Assembly (NCBI RefSeq): GCF_036669915.1
Contig: NC_089312.1
Span: forward strand, 11,527,209-11,591,208
Length of the DNA: 64,000 bases
DNA from: Pocillopora verrucosa
Lineage: Eukaryota > Cnidaria > Anthozoa > Scleractinia > Pocilloporidae
Direction: 5' to 3'
The notes beneath the pieces were generated by a model that saw only the letters and a program-made list of their open reading frames with translations, was not told where the DNA came from and searched no databases. Numbering within the stretch: position 1 is the first letter of the stretch; the number at the start of each line of letters is the position of its first letter. A program made the translations under genes and the position numbers. Below, piece after piece: positions 22,631 through 35,400 of this stretch.

Positions 22631-25600
22631 TTATTTGCCATCATTTTGATCAGTGCTCAATGATCCTCTTAACAAACAAAGGAATTCAAACTGTAAAAGA
22701 AAAGTGAGAGCGACCTAACCAAAGTAAAAAAATTGGCCACCCATAACGGGCTGAAGCGAGGTTAACCCTCCCCCCTCCCCCTTCAACTCGAATTGGGCCT
22801 GAGTCCCCCACTATTTTAAAGAAAGTACTAAATGTACCTTTGGATGTTATTTCGGATGAGACTGAATTTTTGATTAATCTATTTGAGACCAACAATTTGC
22901 CACCGGCCCAATCAAGCATTGTCCGTTCGTTACATTTCGTTGTTTTCCTGGACAGTTTGTGTCGATTGATGAAATAGCTGCTTTACCGAACCCTAAGCGA
23001 CCCTTGGTGTAACCCTCTGCAATGTCACGGCAATGCTTGAATCATTTTGTTAACATTATTCGATCCTACAGATCTCATTGCTTGAGAAAACAAGACATAT
23101 TTGACTTATCGAGCTAACTGCAGCAAACTGACTACACCGCAATGTTGTAGTGTAGTGAATTTGAAAATGAGCTTACGTAATCAGAAAGCTTAGGATAATT
23201 CAATGGTTACCTGTCCTGTAGTTACTTCGGTGTCCTCCCACTTCAGTTTGCGAAGCATGGGCAAGGGAAACCCTCTTTCCCCAATTACTAGGGAAAAACA
23301 GTGCATGAGACGATTGACGAGTGGGTAATAAGTCCCCATCAGCTTACTGGCAAATTTTGATTATCTTACGACAAACGTTTTACTTTTGCCAGCTTAACAT
23401 AACTACATTTACTATACGTTTAAGTTCAAGAGTTTTTTTGTAGCATTGCCAAGTTCCATAAATTCGCTATCTTATAAGTTAAATAATCACCCCCGTTCGA
23501 TAAAAGATAAATTCGTGCTTTAGCTAAGATAATTACTTAAAAATTTTAGCGAAGGAGCTAAGTTATGCCATTATGAGATTAGAAACGAAGACTATTTCTT
23601 TCAACTAAAGCTTTTAAACGGGTGCCTAGCACCATAGGCGAACCGTAAACCAAATGGAGACGAGGCTGGTTGATGTTAGCAAAGGTTTACACTCGACGTT
23701 ACCCAACTAAGTTTAACAACAGACGTAGCCGGTATAATGCATACCATTAAGCTTTTTCACAACTTTTCCAGACTCTACACCGTTCAGAAACCATTGGAGC
23801 AATCCAACGTTTGCCTGTTAAAAAAAAATGTGAACTGAATTATCACCCATCATTTTTTGGCGCGCGATTAACTAAGCGCATCAAATTACCGAGCTAGCCC
23901 CAACTGTGGAAAATCGACATCACCCGCGCTGTAAATGATCATAGCCAAAATGACCAAATTTATAAACTCATACCTCAATATCACCAATAGCAGAGCGGAC
24001 AACATGTAATTTGGTTCTAGTTAAAGAGAAAACAATTAAAAAAAAAAATGAGAAGAAAATACATTAAGTGTTACGAAATTTGTGTTCACTTTTTTTTGGA
24101 CGACAAAAAGTGTATGAAATATAGCCGATTGAAGTATCTTACCTGAATGAATTGATGTGAAACGTCAAGTTGCCTTGTTTTACACCCACAGATCCATGAA
24201 CATTAACTTTCTATGATACAGAAGTAAAGATTAATAAAATTTAGTATCCAACAAAAGAACCAGTACTTCCGAGTGAAGGCATCAGTACCGTCATTAGCAA
24301 AGCGTCGTGATGGCTGTTAAACTTTCATAATGCAAGCTAATCTATGTGTCACAAACAACAAAGAAAGGTCGTATCTGTTTCCAAGCTAAAAAAATAGACC
24401 AGCAACGTGAGTGCAAAGGGTGGGGAAACCACTTTCGATAGTGTTTTTTACGTTGTTCAAGTTATGAATTAAAACTAGAGCCTTCATTTAGACTAAATGA
24501 TTATATTGATCACATTACTTACCACACCTAGTGTTAGGGCATATATATTTGTCCCATTTTTAGAAATGACGTACACTTCAATATTACCGGCCACCGTCAC
24601 ATTGACGTTGTTAGGACTTGACACGAAAACAGGAGCCTTGCTTGTGTAGGCCTTAAGAAACACCGGTCGATCGGGGTAAAGTTTATACAGCTTCAAAAAA
24701 AATCAAACAGAAAAAAAACCGTAATTAGCAGCAGTGTAAGTGAGAAGTAGAGTACAATGAGTACAATGGGGTCAACTGACTAGCGACAATAAGCGAAAAA
24801 TTTAACTAACTACTATTAATACTAAACGACAACTGACAAGGTCCGACATTATCGATATTTGTGTTCAGAAAGGACAGCATTATTGCTCAGGAAATAGACA
24901 CTTTAAATTAAATATTCAATTAATTAAAGCATTTCCTTACTTTATGGCTGGTTAGGAGCGTGGGCTCATTTCTAGAAGCGCCTAGTGTTCGAGCCCCCGA
25001 ATAACTTAACGAATATGAATAATTTATTTGCATTTTTTATCGTTAGCTGAGATTTTACCGACAACCGATAAAGATCAGAAATCTTAACAAACTATCGACA
25101 CAGTAATGAAATTCTAACCGACAACCGACAACCGACAACCGACAACCGACAACCGACAACCGACAACCGACAACCGACAACCGACAACCGACAACCGACA
25201 ACCGACAACCGACACGAGGACCCTTTAAAATCAGATGATATCATACATGTATCATTACACACCTGGTATAGGAAGTTCTTGAAAAACTTTGTGTTCAACT
25301 GATACCTGGCAGAAGGAGGTAACTTCGCATCGAGACGATTGAGGAGAAACAGAGGTTAAGAATAAATATATTGATAAAAATATCTTTAGGTCATTGTTTG
25401 CTGCTCATGTCATCTATCACTTAACTATTTTTCTATATCACTTAAATCATGGTAATAAATTTTTACCGTAAAAGTACACAACTTAAAAAAAAATCGACAA
25501 ACAATGGCCGTTTATTTGTAAGCAAGGTTCTTAACTTACATCCCTGGGTCTAATAGTGGTACGTAGTTTTCCTTCATGGTGAAAAACAAGGCTCGCCGTG

Positions 25601-28600
25601 TTGAAAACATAATCCGTAAGCCATATGTAAACCATTTTATCAACTTCCGCGAAGTCTGGGATTGTTTTGGGAACTAACGTTGCTGTGGCATGAGGGTATC
25701 TGCGGGATTTAAATTCACCCTGCAAAAAGTAATAAAAGATATTTGCCGCTGAGGGGTTTCGTGAATCATTTACATCTGAATGCAAAGCTTAGCTAGGATC
25801 AGGTGACCTTCGTTATAGTGTGATAATAGTATAATAATACTCGTAAATTGAAAATGCCAGAATCGTCCGACTTTTTGGAGCAAAGCAGAAGCATTGCAAG
25901 GCTGAGACTGGAAATGATGGCAGATATAAGGCTCAGCTAATATATTCGCCTGTAATGAAGAAAGATGTTTCAATATCCTTTCCATAGTCAAGATAATTTG
26001 TATGTCTTAGATCTTTTAGATAGAGCAAGTACCACAAATCTTCTATGCAGGAAACCCACTCACATCAATAAACCACGAGTTCAATCATCTCAGAATGGCT
26101 GCGTGGGTAAAATGATTTTTTGTCAGGGAGTTAGATTTTGTATTAGCAACTTCTAATTGCGTGGAGTGGATTTCCTCAGGGTAATTTGAGACGATGCTCA
26201 TACAAACCACTATATGCAGAGATTGAATGGGTCATTTAATGATAATTTCAACCCAGCTTTGTTGCTCCAACAAACATCGAGTACCTCTGTGACAGAAAGC
26301 CATTGTTTTTATGGTTAACAAGTATTGAATGTTCCGATTTCGTAACCATTTTTCTCGATCTCAATAATCTACTTTATACCTACTGCGGGTGAACCAAAGT
26401 AGAAGGTTTGTTACCTTGGTTTACAAACAACATATTTTCTATACTTAAGACACCTTCTAACCCAAATGCTTGGAGGTCTGAGTTTAAAACAACCAGACTT
26501 ATTCTAATAGCACCTTTCCTCAGTTCTGTACCACACCTATTTGTTTAAATACTACACGGTTCTCAATTACATTCCCAAATACATGATCATGACTCAGGAA
26601 GAATCAATAGATATGGCATTTTTTTAAGTGGGTTACACTGAATTAGCTGTCAAGGATTTCAATTCAACCCCCGTCTGCTTTCATACAATGGAAGGAGAGG
26701 TGGAAAACAGCAAAACTTCTCATTCAGCATAGCTTTGCTCGAGATACTTGTCCTTTTTCTGGGTGATGAGTAAATTTTTTGCGACGAAGATAATAGACCA
26801 ACCCAGTCAAGCGTTTCACAAGAAACAACATTTATAACATACTTAGTCCAAAGTGAGTCTTATTGACATCCTTTCGTTAGAGCTTTCGTCGAGCTTTTTA
26901 ATCATATCATAAATGTAGTTTATCTTTTCTACGATATCTGTAACAGAGCTCGTAACAGTACACTAGACAGAATGTGTCAGTAGTGATAGGACATGGTAAA
27001 TGCTGAGTGGGTGTAGTCTGTGGTGATGAGCTGCCTTGCATCAACATGTCTCGTACGCTTTAGAAAAAACACATATAATTGCTCACCTTAAGTGGCACAT
27101 CCATATATCGTGATGTAAATGTAGGGTTTGCGACAAGGGTATAGTCAATCTGCGCCACATCACCAACTTTCCGAAGAACTATGAAAAAAAGTAACATTTC
27201 GTAAAAGTATATTAATTGACATTTTTCAAACGTGCCCGCACGGCAAATCCTCTAAACCAATGGGGGCAAGGAACCCTTTGGCCTATGGCAGCACTGCTTT
27301 AACATCCTGACATGACTGGGACACAATCACGAGGCTTATCGACAAAACGAAAGCGCCTCATCACTTGAGTAATACAATACACATTCTCTATTTCAAATGA
27401 TAATAACAGACTTTCTCTCTGTGACTTCTGACAGCATTTAAACAACCAGCAGCCTTCCATCTGCTTCACCATGGAGACAGAGAAAGACAACAAACTCGCC
27501 TTCCTAGACACCGCAGTTTTAAGAGAACCTGACGGCCGACTCACCACAAGCGTATACAGAAAGCCCAAGCACACCGATCAATACTTAGCATATGATTCAC
27601 ACCACCCTCAATCAGTAAAACGCGGTATTGTTAAGTGCCTTTCCGAGCGCGCCAAACGTCTCGTAACAAAACCCTCTGTCATCTCCGAAGAGAAAAAGCA
27701 TCTGTCGTCTGTTCTGGTTTCTAATGGTTATCCTTTTTCTTTCTTGCAGAAAATTATCAAGACCGGAAAACCAAACAACAGTGCTGAACCCGCCAACGAG
27801 TTTAAAGCTACTGCGGTTTTACCTTATGTCAAAGGTCTGTCGGAACAGCTTCGCCGTTGTCTACAACAACAAGGCGTACGCGCTGTTTTCAAGTCGGAGA
27901 TTACGCTAAAATCTCAGTTAGTACGACCTAAAGACGCTGTCGACCAGGATCGAAATGCACCAATCAGAGCTGTTGAAAAACAACAAATCACAGCAGAGCA
28001 TCATGCTTTGTAAGATCACGCATGACCAGTCGACCTCATCGCCTGAAAAAGACTAGCAGTATACAGCCGAAACGTCGCGATCTACATCACACGTGACTAC
28101 ATCGTGAGACAAATGAAAAAAACTTAGCTTTTATTGTTATTGTTAGACTTTCTAACAATAAGACTTTTTATTATTATTGTTAGACTTTCTCTCTCTAATA
28201 ACTTCTCCTATTTGAGAAACAATAGCCTTCCTCGCCCCGTAGCTCCTATGACTAATCAACCCCTAACTTCATTCTTTCGCTCTTTATGTGTACAATTGGA
28301 CCGGTTATGTAAGCAAGTAATGAAGTTGCTTTAGTTTAACACGATGAGAAAGGGAGCATTATAAGCTTAGGCATTAGATATCACGTGCATTACGTGCTTA
28401 GGCCTTGGATGTTTTCCTTTATTCGTTGGAGTTCTCAGTTGACGCATAGGCGAGTAACAAAAACTATGGGAAAAGGTGGAAAAAGGGAAATAGATGCTTC
28501 TAGATAAACGTATTACCTGGATATGTTGCCAAGTACTTTGCTGCGTCTCTGTTTATGGCCTCTTCAGCCTCCTTGCAGATCTTGCGAAGGGGAAAGTCAA

Positions 28601-31600
28601 GAATTATCTACAAAAGCTATAAAATTACCTATTCAGTGACCAGTTAAAGAATATAAACCACAATAAGAGTGTTCCAACCGTTTCTCTTTCTGTTCATACA
28701 CCAAACACTTGAAATACGAAAAAAATGATTTGAAAGCAAACCATTGATCAAGTGAAGTCTTATTTACAGCTCAGTTTCAAAAATAATGATCAGGAATAGC
28801 CACTAAATTCAATTTACCTTTTTTTTGAGAGCATCCTTGATTTTATCTGCAATCCTCCTTTTAAACAAGTTGTATATTTTCCTACACGAGTAAAAGTCCA
28901 GTTATAAGAGAGAAAATAGGGTTTTGATAAATTGAAAAAAATACGGGTAAGTTGTTAAGATAAGAGTCAGCTTTCACTGGTGAAATTAAAGTAAGACTAG
29001 AGGGACAGTTACTTTGCACGACTGCCACTGAAATGAACATCAACTGATCGAACTTGCGAGGAGCAGTCCTGCTCGTGCGTGAAAATGGTGGGATGACCAG
29101 TGGAGTCGACACCTAGAATTAACAAGCACCATCACCGTGAGTCAGATAAGAACAGAGCCACACCCAAAGCCTCGAATGAGAAACTAAAGCAATAACCTAT
29201 AATTATTCATAGATAATGATCGTGCTTTGTCCATGTGAGTCAGATGTACATAACATAATGTTCCAGCAGAGTCTGTCTCCTCTTTTTTGGCGATGCATTT
29301 GGATGAAAATTGAAGAAAATCAAGACAATGATATTTGATGATTATTCAGTTGATCGGTGTTATCTGTTAACTCTAACTGCTAATAGCTAGTGCCCTTGAA
29401 CAAGAAACTTTTCGATCAAACATGTCTGTGTAGAAATTGAAATTGTTATGTATAAGTCTCACCAATTCGTGTTTTCAGGTTAAAGGCTACTCCTCGAACT
29501 TTCAACTCCACATTGACCTTGTCCTTAACGTGAAACCTGTAATAATTGAATATAATTAACTCCACAGGAGGACAATGACACCAAATCTTTTAAATCTGTG
29601 AGGACTCCGCCAACTAAAGCTACATCCCCAAGATGTTCGTAGCAGGAGCTCCTGAGTCCGGCGACCAAAAGGTAGGTGTTGAACGCAATTTCCTTTATAT
29701 ACGTGTGTTAAAATCAATAAATTTTTGATGAAGTTAATGGAGTGAATTCTTTTCTGTACATTATGCGGTTATAATACGTACCACAGGACTTTCTTTTTAT
29801 AACGTAAGAGCAATGCGATATCAAGGTCAATCCCAGTTGCTTGTAAACGAAGACCCTCTCCTGAAGCAGTCGAAAGCGAAGATGAAGCGATCAAACACTT
29901 TTTAATCTTGATGCTGGAACCAAAAGTTGTACGTGTTCAAGATGTTAGTAGCAGAAACCACACGATTTGGGGTCTTGCCAAGTGGAAATAAAGCCAAACC
30001 TGGCAAACTTGTGGATTATTAAGAACGACATATAATGATAGCAGAAACCCATTCGTTTTTGGTTGCCTTTGTGAAGAGTCAAGACTACTTAGGGCTAAGG
30101 TAGAGTTAGGTGTGTCGCAGTTTATGTGGAAAAGCAAGGTAGTAAAGTTTTCGACTAATGTGTGTTACAAACCATCTTAATATAAAAACAACTTACTCAG
30201 ACAAAGTGTATTCAAGGCCCCTCTCTTTGCGACTGATGTCTCTTATTTTATCTTTCTGGAGTTTTTCCAACAACGTTGGGATTCCCACATCGTTGTCAGC
30301 TAAGAAAGGATTCAGAAAAACAAACGGCATATGAATTGATACTATTTGCGAGGGACTGATAAGCATTAAATTCTATGAATTGACACTTCATATAGTGAGC
30401 CCAACTAATAAAGAAAGCCTTTCAAAATTTATACTGAGCAGCAAGATGCTGAGCTTTTTATACCCAGAAACTAAAAGTACATGTACAATGGGGTAAGTTT
30501 TCATAGAAATTGTGGTGCTACGTTGGTGGGAGAGTATAAGAAGGTAATTTGATATTATCAACTGAGTTGATAACGGAAATTGGCCACTGTTAAGAGTTTC
30601 AAATCTGACGGTTCGTGTGTTAGCCCTTCGTCAGGGCGAATGGGAATTTATGGGTTGTGTATGTGTGTTTACATGCAGAAAATGGAGCTACGCTATAAGT
30701 GGGACCAGGGTAACGAGGAAAACAAGAATTAGTCAGGTTGAATGAAAAGCGTTCGTTTTTGCCGTGGGGATTAATAGTGCCAATTTGAAAGACAAATTTT
30801 TGCTCTAAAGGTTTGCAGATTCATAGTTATTTGTTTAATTAATCTTCATATCCATCACAAGTCAAGAATTCCATTCCTTTTTCGCAGTTTCTCAGTTTTC
30901 GTCGTTTAAGAAGTGCGACTCTGATTTTTCCGACAAATCAGGGGAAATATGCCAGTTTTTGGATAAACGTGGTTATCCTATTTCTGTCACCAACAAATTG
31001 ATCGACAGTCAGCACTACAAACGACACAGAAGGAAAATACCAATCGCGTTCCATTCAATCTCACATTTTACCCTCACAACCACGCACTTAAACGAGTCGC
31101 AATACAAAAAAAATTATATCCGGCTCGTAATACAAAAAAAAATTATATCCGGCTGTTATGAATTAAAACTTTCGCAAGCCACCGAGATAAATTTCTTTTA
31201 GAAATCTGGCTTGTGGTGGTATGAGTACGACCTGTTTTCTAGAAATGCCACAGTGATGGATCTCAAATTGGAAGCCTGCCGAAATACTTACATTGTAATC
31301 CGCTAATAAGGGTGTTAAGCTCATTAACTGCCTTTGACTTGTCAAAGATGTACAGTAAATTTGTAGGAGATTAAGCAGCTTTAACTATTTAGGAAGCCGA
31401 ACGACACTCAATAAACAGCATCCAGCCAGCGGATTAGAGTTAAGTTTGAGTGCGGAAGATCTAATGTAAGTTACTCAATGAAAGCTTTGAGCAGTAATAA
31501 ATTCAAACTCTGCTTATGCATTACGATCTCGCTGAAAACTAGAGAACAAAACCAGACAGCCATATTACAAAAATACGATCCCTCTCGATCATAATAAGAT

Positions 31601-32149
31601 ACTGATTGAAAATAGACCCTCGTTAAGTATTGTTTTCCCTGAATTTCTTCATTTCCTGTTGTTATATTTATCATTTTTTAAACCTCTCTACTTGGATTTT
31701 TCAGCAGACTTAAAAGGTATTATTACGATTTCAAAATAACATCACTTGACAGAACCAAAATCATCTCTTTTAGCACAAGAATTTAGATCACGAGTTTAAT
31801 AAAAATTGAAATAATCCGAAAAGGAAAATGCATCAAAAAGGGAGACACCTCCGGCAAAGAAAAACTCGACAAGAATTAGCTAAGTTGGAATTCGAGAGAA
31901 CATGCCGGGCAGAAAAGGATCCTTCCCCAAATGGTGCTTTTCTACTCCATGTTTAGCAACCCTCCACAAATTTCTTGGCTACAAACACCTTTAAATAAAC
32001 GGTACATCGTAGTGCCTACCATATTGAAGTCCTTTGTTTGTCACTCGCACGCGGATTCCAGGATGAACAGTTTGGCCTTGAATGTCATAGAACTCGCAAA
32101 TAAGAATGATTATGGCCGACGTTAACAGTGTGTCAGGCATCAGCTTCAT
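22631..32149 (-). CDS. BPI/LBP-family lipid-binding protein, gene B
   Basis: Sixteen exons on the minus strand: 32149-32020, 30299-30197, 29913-29782, 29536-29463, 29112-29013, 28881-28818, 28580-28517, 27178-27087, 25719-25540, 25322-25263, 24690-24523, 24210-24143, 24016-23974, 23814-23745, 23287-23211, 22690-22631 (about 494 residues). All phases close. A signal peptide precedes HPGIRVRVTNKGLQY, the family N-terminus. Cys163 (EQDCSS) and Cys203 (KKICKE) match the family's single disulfide. IWLTDYVFNTASLVF marks the C-terminal barrel. The tip loop aligned with the LPS-binding loop of human BPI reads LRYKKKVLW, clearly basic. Family members are secreted and bind bacterial lipopolysaccharide or other lipids through two lipid pockets. 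The last exon is the least certain: I chose it for its TTTTCTTTTACAG acceptor and a FEFL start, but a shorter alternative lies near 23000. It is head to head with gene A. Confidence 0.9.
25116..25214. repeat. Heptamer microsatellite (AACCGAC)n
   Basis: About 14 head-to-tail copies of a 7-bp unit, AACCGAC, in intron 10 of BPI-like gene B. A lone pair of copies (ACCGACAACCGA) sits about 50 bp away near 25056, as expected from an expanding seed. The copies are almost uniform. Confidence 0.95.
27360..28090 (+). mobile_element. Penelope-like retroelement fragment in intron 7 of BPI gene B
   Basis: The frame 27471-28013 contains METEKDNKLAFLDTAVLREP and SVYRKPKHTDQYLAYDSHHP, followed by LPYVKGLSEQLRR, the RT thumb and linker of Penelope-like proteins. 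Upstream in the same frame LCDF-stop-QHLNNQQPSICFT shows a stop codon inside the RT, so it is dead. The frame then jumps from KDAVD to a segment (QDRNAPIRAVEK) that I would expect much later in the GIY-YIG region, suggesting an internal deletion. The tail CCTGAAAAAGACTAGCAGTA through GAAACGTCG (28042-28078) matches the usual 3' end. It lies opposite in strand to the host gene. Confidence 0.8.
30541..30820 (-). mobile_element. Penelope-like 3' end remnant (inverted) in intron 1 of BPI gene B
   Basis: Reading the minus strand, KFVFQIGTINPHGKNERFSF ends at a stop and is followed by a CCTGACGAAGGGCTAACAC tail and a GAAACTCTTAACAGTGGCC block. This is the same family as 19425-19800 and 59481-59580. 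It is truncated. Confidence 0.7.
30860..31070 (+). mobile_element. Reverse-transcriptase N-terminal remnant
   Basis: A plus-strand frame reads SDKSGEICQFLDKRGYPISV followed by a basic HYKRHRR stretch. The FLxxRGYP motif is common in Penelope-like RT proteins of cnidarians, from memory. Only about 50 codons remain. It abuts the inverted tail at 30541-30820 in opposite orientation, so two insertions are nested or rearranged. Confidence 0.5.
31098..31155. repeat. Short tandem duplication
   Basis: CG(C/T)AATACAAAAAAAA(A)TT then ATATCCGGCT occurs twice back to back in about 58 bp, differing by one A and a C/T change. It is recent and simple, inside intron 1 of gene B. Confidence 0.85.
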
Positions 32150-32425
32150 AGCGCTTGATGATGCAGTCTTGCACAGGATTCTCCCTCGATGGAGTTCTTT
32201 TCGATCACTTCACTTCACGTTTGTTTAATCTCGGTTGATAACTCTCAGTTGATATGTCAGGCGATAATTAATGATTACCTCAAGTATCAAATTAGATCTG
32301 TTTACTCATTGGCATATTTGATACAATGCATATTAGAAGCTATCCTTAAAAGGTCATCCCATAACGGATCGTACTTTCGACCGTGTCTTTCAAGAGAAAG
32401 CTCGGAAGAAGCGTAAAAGACAAAG
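32150..32425. promoter_or_regulatory. Shared bidirectional promoter region of the two BPI-like genes
   Basis: Only 276 bp separate the two divergent start codons, so both 5' UTRs and core promoters must fit here unless upstream untranslated exons lie inside the opposite gene. It contains GATAA words (for example near 32237) and a CTTAAAAGG word at about 32343 that might act as a TATA-like element for gene A. I see no convincing NF-kB site by eye. Coordinated induction of both genes is an inference from the layout. Confidence 0.6.
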
Positions 32426-35400
32426 ATGAAGAGGTTTTGGAAAATCAATATATTTACTGGGTTTCTAGCATTGTTCTCTGGTTTGTTAACTACTAATGCA
32501 AACCCAGGGATACGCCTTCGCTTTACTGACAAAGGTCTCCAGTTGGGTGAGTGTCTACTCGTTAGTTTTAAATTGTTTTCTTTACACTCTTCTACAGGAC
32601 ACGCTAGGCGCTCAAACTCACTCTATCAACAATTCTGTGGCTTCCGTAAGTTCTATCGTTGAACAGAAGGGTTTACGTTTTTATATATTTTTCATTATTA
32701 CGTTCAGAATCACTCAATCGTGGGTTTAGTTTAGAAATCAGAGCAATGCGTCAGCAAATTTCAGTTTCACATGTAATGCACGAGTTTGCGGGAATTGCTT
32801 ACGGGAGCAGAACAGCATGAAACGGAAAACATTTATTACCGAATTCATGACACCTTCAACCTCAAAAATGTCACTTTTATTTTTCTGGTGTGCATGATGA
32901 TTAAATTCCTCCTGATTAGTAGAAAATACAGCTGTTTTCACAGGCCATTCATAACGTGTGTTGCGTTACTCGATTCCATATGGTTTTGCAATAGGCTTTT
33001 ATAGGTTCATGCTTGACCGAGCAGGTATGGAGTACCTGAATGAATAATATGTTAATGAATATAAAAGGAACTAAGTTATCGTAGAAGACAGTTTAGTTCC
33101 TTCTGAGTTGAATGCATAAGAAAGTAAGAAAGATGAAAATTTCTAAAATTGAAGACACGACCGGACGGGTAGTGTCTGAAGCCACAACAACTCGGATCAC
33201 CTCGAAATCTGCAGATTATTAACATGTCTAGGCAAGTCTTTGTCATCAACACTTCCTGTTAGGACGTTTCAGTTTCAAGACTCTTGTGAGTAGAGAAAAA
33301 TGCTTCCAGGTGCAAACTGGTACGGATCGGAAGTTAAGTTTCGAAAAGTTAAATTTCAAAGGCAAAGATTAAGTTTCGATGGCTTTTATCTGAATGTTTT
33401 CACATTCTTCTTCGTTAATTTATCTCAGAATTACTTTCAAACAACTAATTAGGTTGTTTATTATGAGCGAATATGAAGTGAAAATTTTCGTCGTTCTTGA
33501 TTTTGCTGTTAGCCTTGTTATATTTGAATTTATAAATGACCCATTGTTTAAGAGGCAGTGTTGAACTGGTAAATGAAGGCTTAATTATTTCAGGTCTCAT
33601 ATGGATTCAAATCCTTGCACGGATTATATCACAGACTCTAATAAAAGGGAAACTAATACTTTTAACACTGGTAGTCTAAGGTCTCATTCGAATTCCAGTA
33701 TTGTTATCCAACTGCTGCTGAAGAATATTGTGTACAAACAGATAAGGGATAAAAGAAGTTTTGATTAATAAGAAATAAGTAGGTAACTTGTTATATGTAC
33801 ATCATCGTATCATAGAGCCGCATTTAGATCAACTTCCCGAAACAAATACCAACCGATACTCAAGTTGACCAATTAAAGGGAAAAAATTTATTGGAAAGAA
33901 TCGATAAAACTGATAATAATATACAACAATCAATGAAAATCTATCGCAATCGATCATGTCAGCTGTCACCATTTGTGATCTTACTGTCTCCGTATGCCAC
34001 CCCATTAGTAGATAAACAGCGATCGATTGTAAATTCCCTAAATCCAATCTAATCGATTGTTCATTACGATAAATTTCACCAGGAGAAAACTCAGTAGAAC
34101 GATTCCTATCAATTATATGCAGTCGTTAGTTTCTGATTTTCCTTAAGTGATCTTTCTTGTCTGCTCTCCCTCGTTATGACGAGGTGCCATAAAACTGCCG
34201 TAGAAAAATGGGCAGTCCTTCTCTCACAGCGTAAGCTGTTGCGCGAGTCAGAAGAGAGAGACAGAATAGAAAGAAAAGCTGCATCCCGTGAACTGTATTG
34301 ACTCACATTAGGGATTTTATGGGAAAATAGCGACTGGTCAAAGCCAAGTTCCAACGTCCATATTCTTGTGAAGATTGTGCCTCAAGTAAACATGTACACG
34401 ATACTAACATAGTGGAGTGAAGCTCTCTTGAGGCCCCGTATATCAATGGTGAGGCGGGAGTCGATGTCATTGCTACTTGACCACTAACGTTTGTGGGAGA
34501 AAAAAATTGTAATGGAAACTCAAGCCTCTTATTTTAATTTGACCATAAGAATAAATTAGAATACTGAATCCTATCTTTCGTTATTTGAAAGTGGACACAG
34601 TAGCGATCCAACTTCTGAATGAGAAAGTCAAGACAGCAACGATCCCTGACATATCTGGAGATGCTGATACACCGGTCGGCCATATCTCTTACTCTCTGTC
34701 AAGGTATGTTCAGTATGACGCAACAAATAACGGGTGTAACCTGAGATGATGGTGGACTGAGACCTATGCTAGTACTGCTAGCATTTTGTGTGATTAATGA
34801 GAGAGTGTAATAGGTTAAAATTAGTAAAAATAATTATTGATCATTCCCCTAGCGCTTGGTAGTCGGATGACCATCACCTATCCATCACCTATCAGTTTTT
34901 TCTCTTTAAAAAAAGACTCTCTTTTTGTAATTTATGACGTCTGTTCTCTCTCCATCCCTTTCTTAATTCTGAGATAGTTGTTAACTGCCAGACGATAGTT
35001 TACGTGAATTTTCTCTCCATCATTTTAAGCGTGCACTTCAATTCTCTCTCAATTCCTTCGTCGACTTTCAAGACGAATCCAGGCGTGGGACTCACCCTCC
35101 AGATCTCAAACGCACAAGTGTCCTTGAGCGGGAACTGGCACTATCGCAAAGATCACTGGTGAGAACTATCGTAGTGAGGCAGTTATTCTTCCAAAATTGC
35201 GACGGACCACTCATTTTTAAGGGCGTCAGCTCAGTAACGAGTCAAAACATTCTCGATGCAATCATGTGGTTGGTTCTTCTAAGAATACCCTTTTGCGATT
35301 AATTCATGTACTTTTTCTCATTATCGAAAACATTTCATTCCTTTATCTATACATTTCATACATGTCTATTCGTGTGCTCACTCCCTCGTGTCATTGTTAA

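Noticed and set aside
22686-22919. 77-codon minus-strand ORF close to the end of BPI gene B
   Set aside because: It does not continue the BPI fold and overlaps the chosen last exon by only a few bases in sequence unlike the family; probably chance or repeat-derived.
22960-23025. Alternative last exon of BPI gene B (acceptor GTGACATTGCAG, then RVTPRVA and stop)
   Set aside because: The acceptor is plausible but the encoded end is too short and unlike the final strand in gene A; the exon at 22631-22690 fits better. It remains possible as an isoform.
25116-25214. Regular repeat resembling a CRISPR array
   Set aside because: The unit is 7 bp with no spacers, and the genome is eukaryotic, so it is a microsatellite.
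27299-27574. Minus-strand ORF inside intron 7 of BPI gene B
   Set aside because: It is antisense to the Penelope-like fragment and carries no domain.
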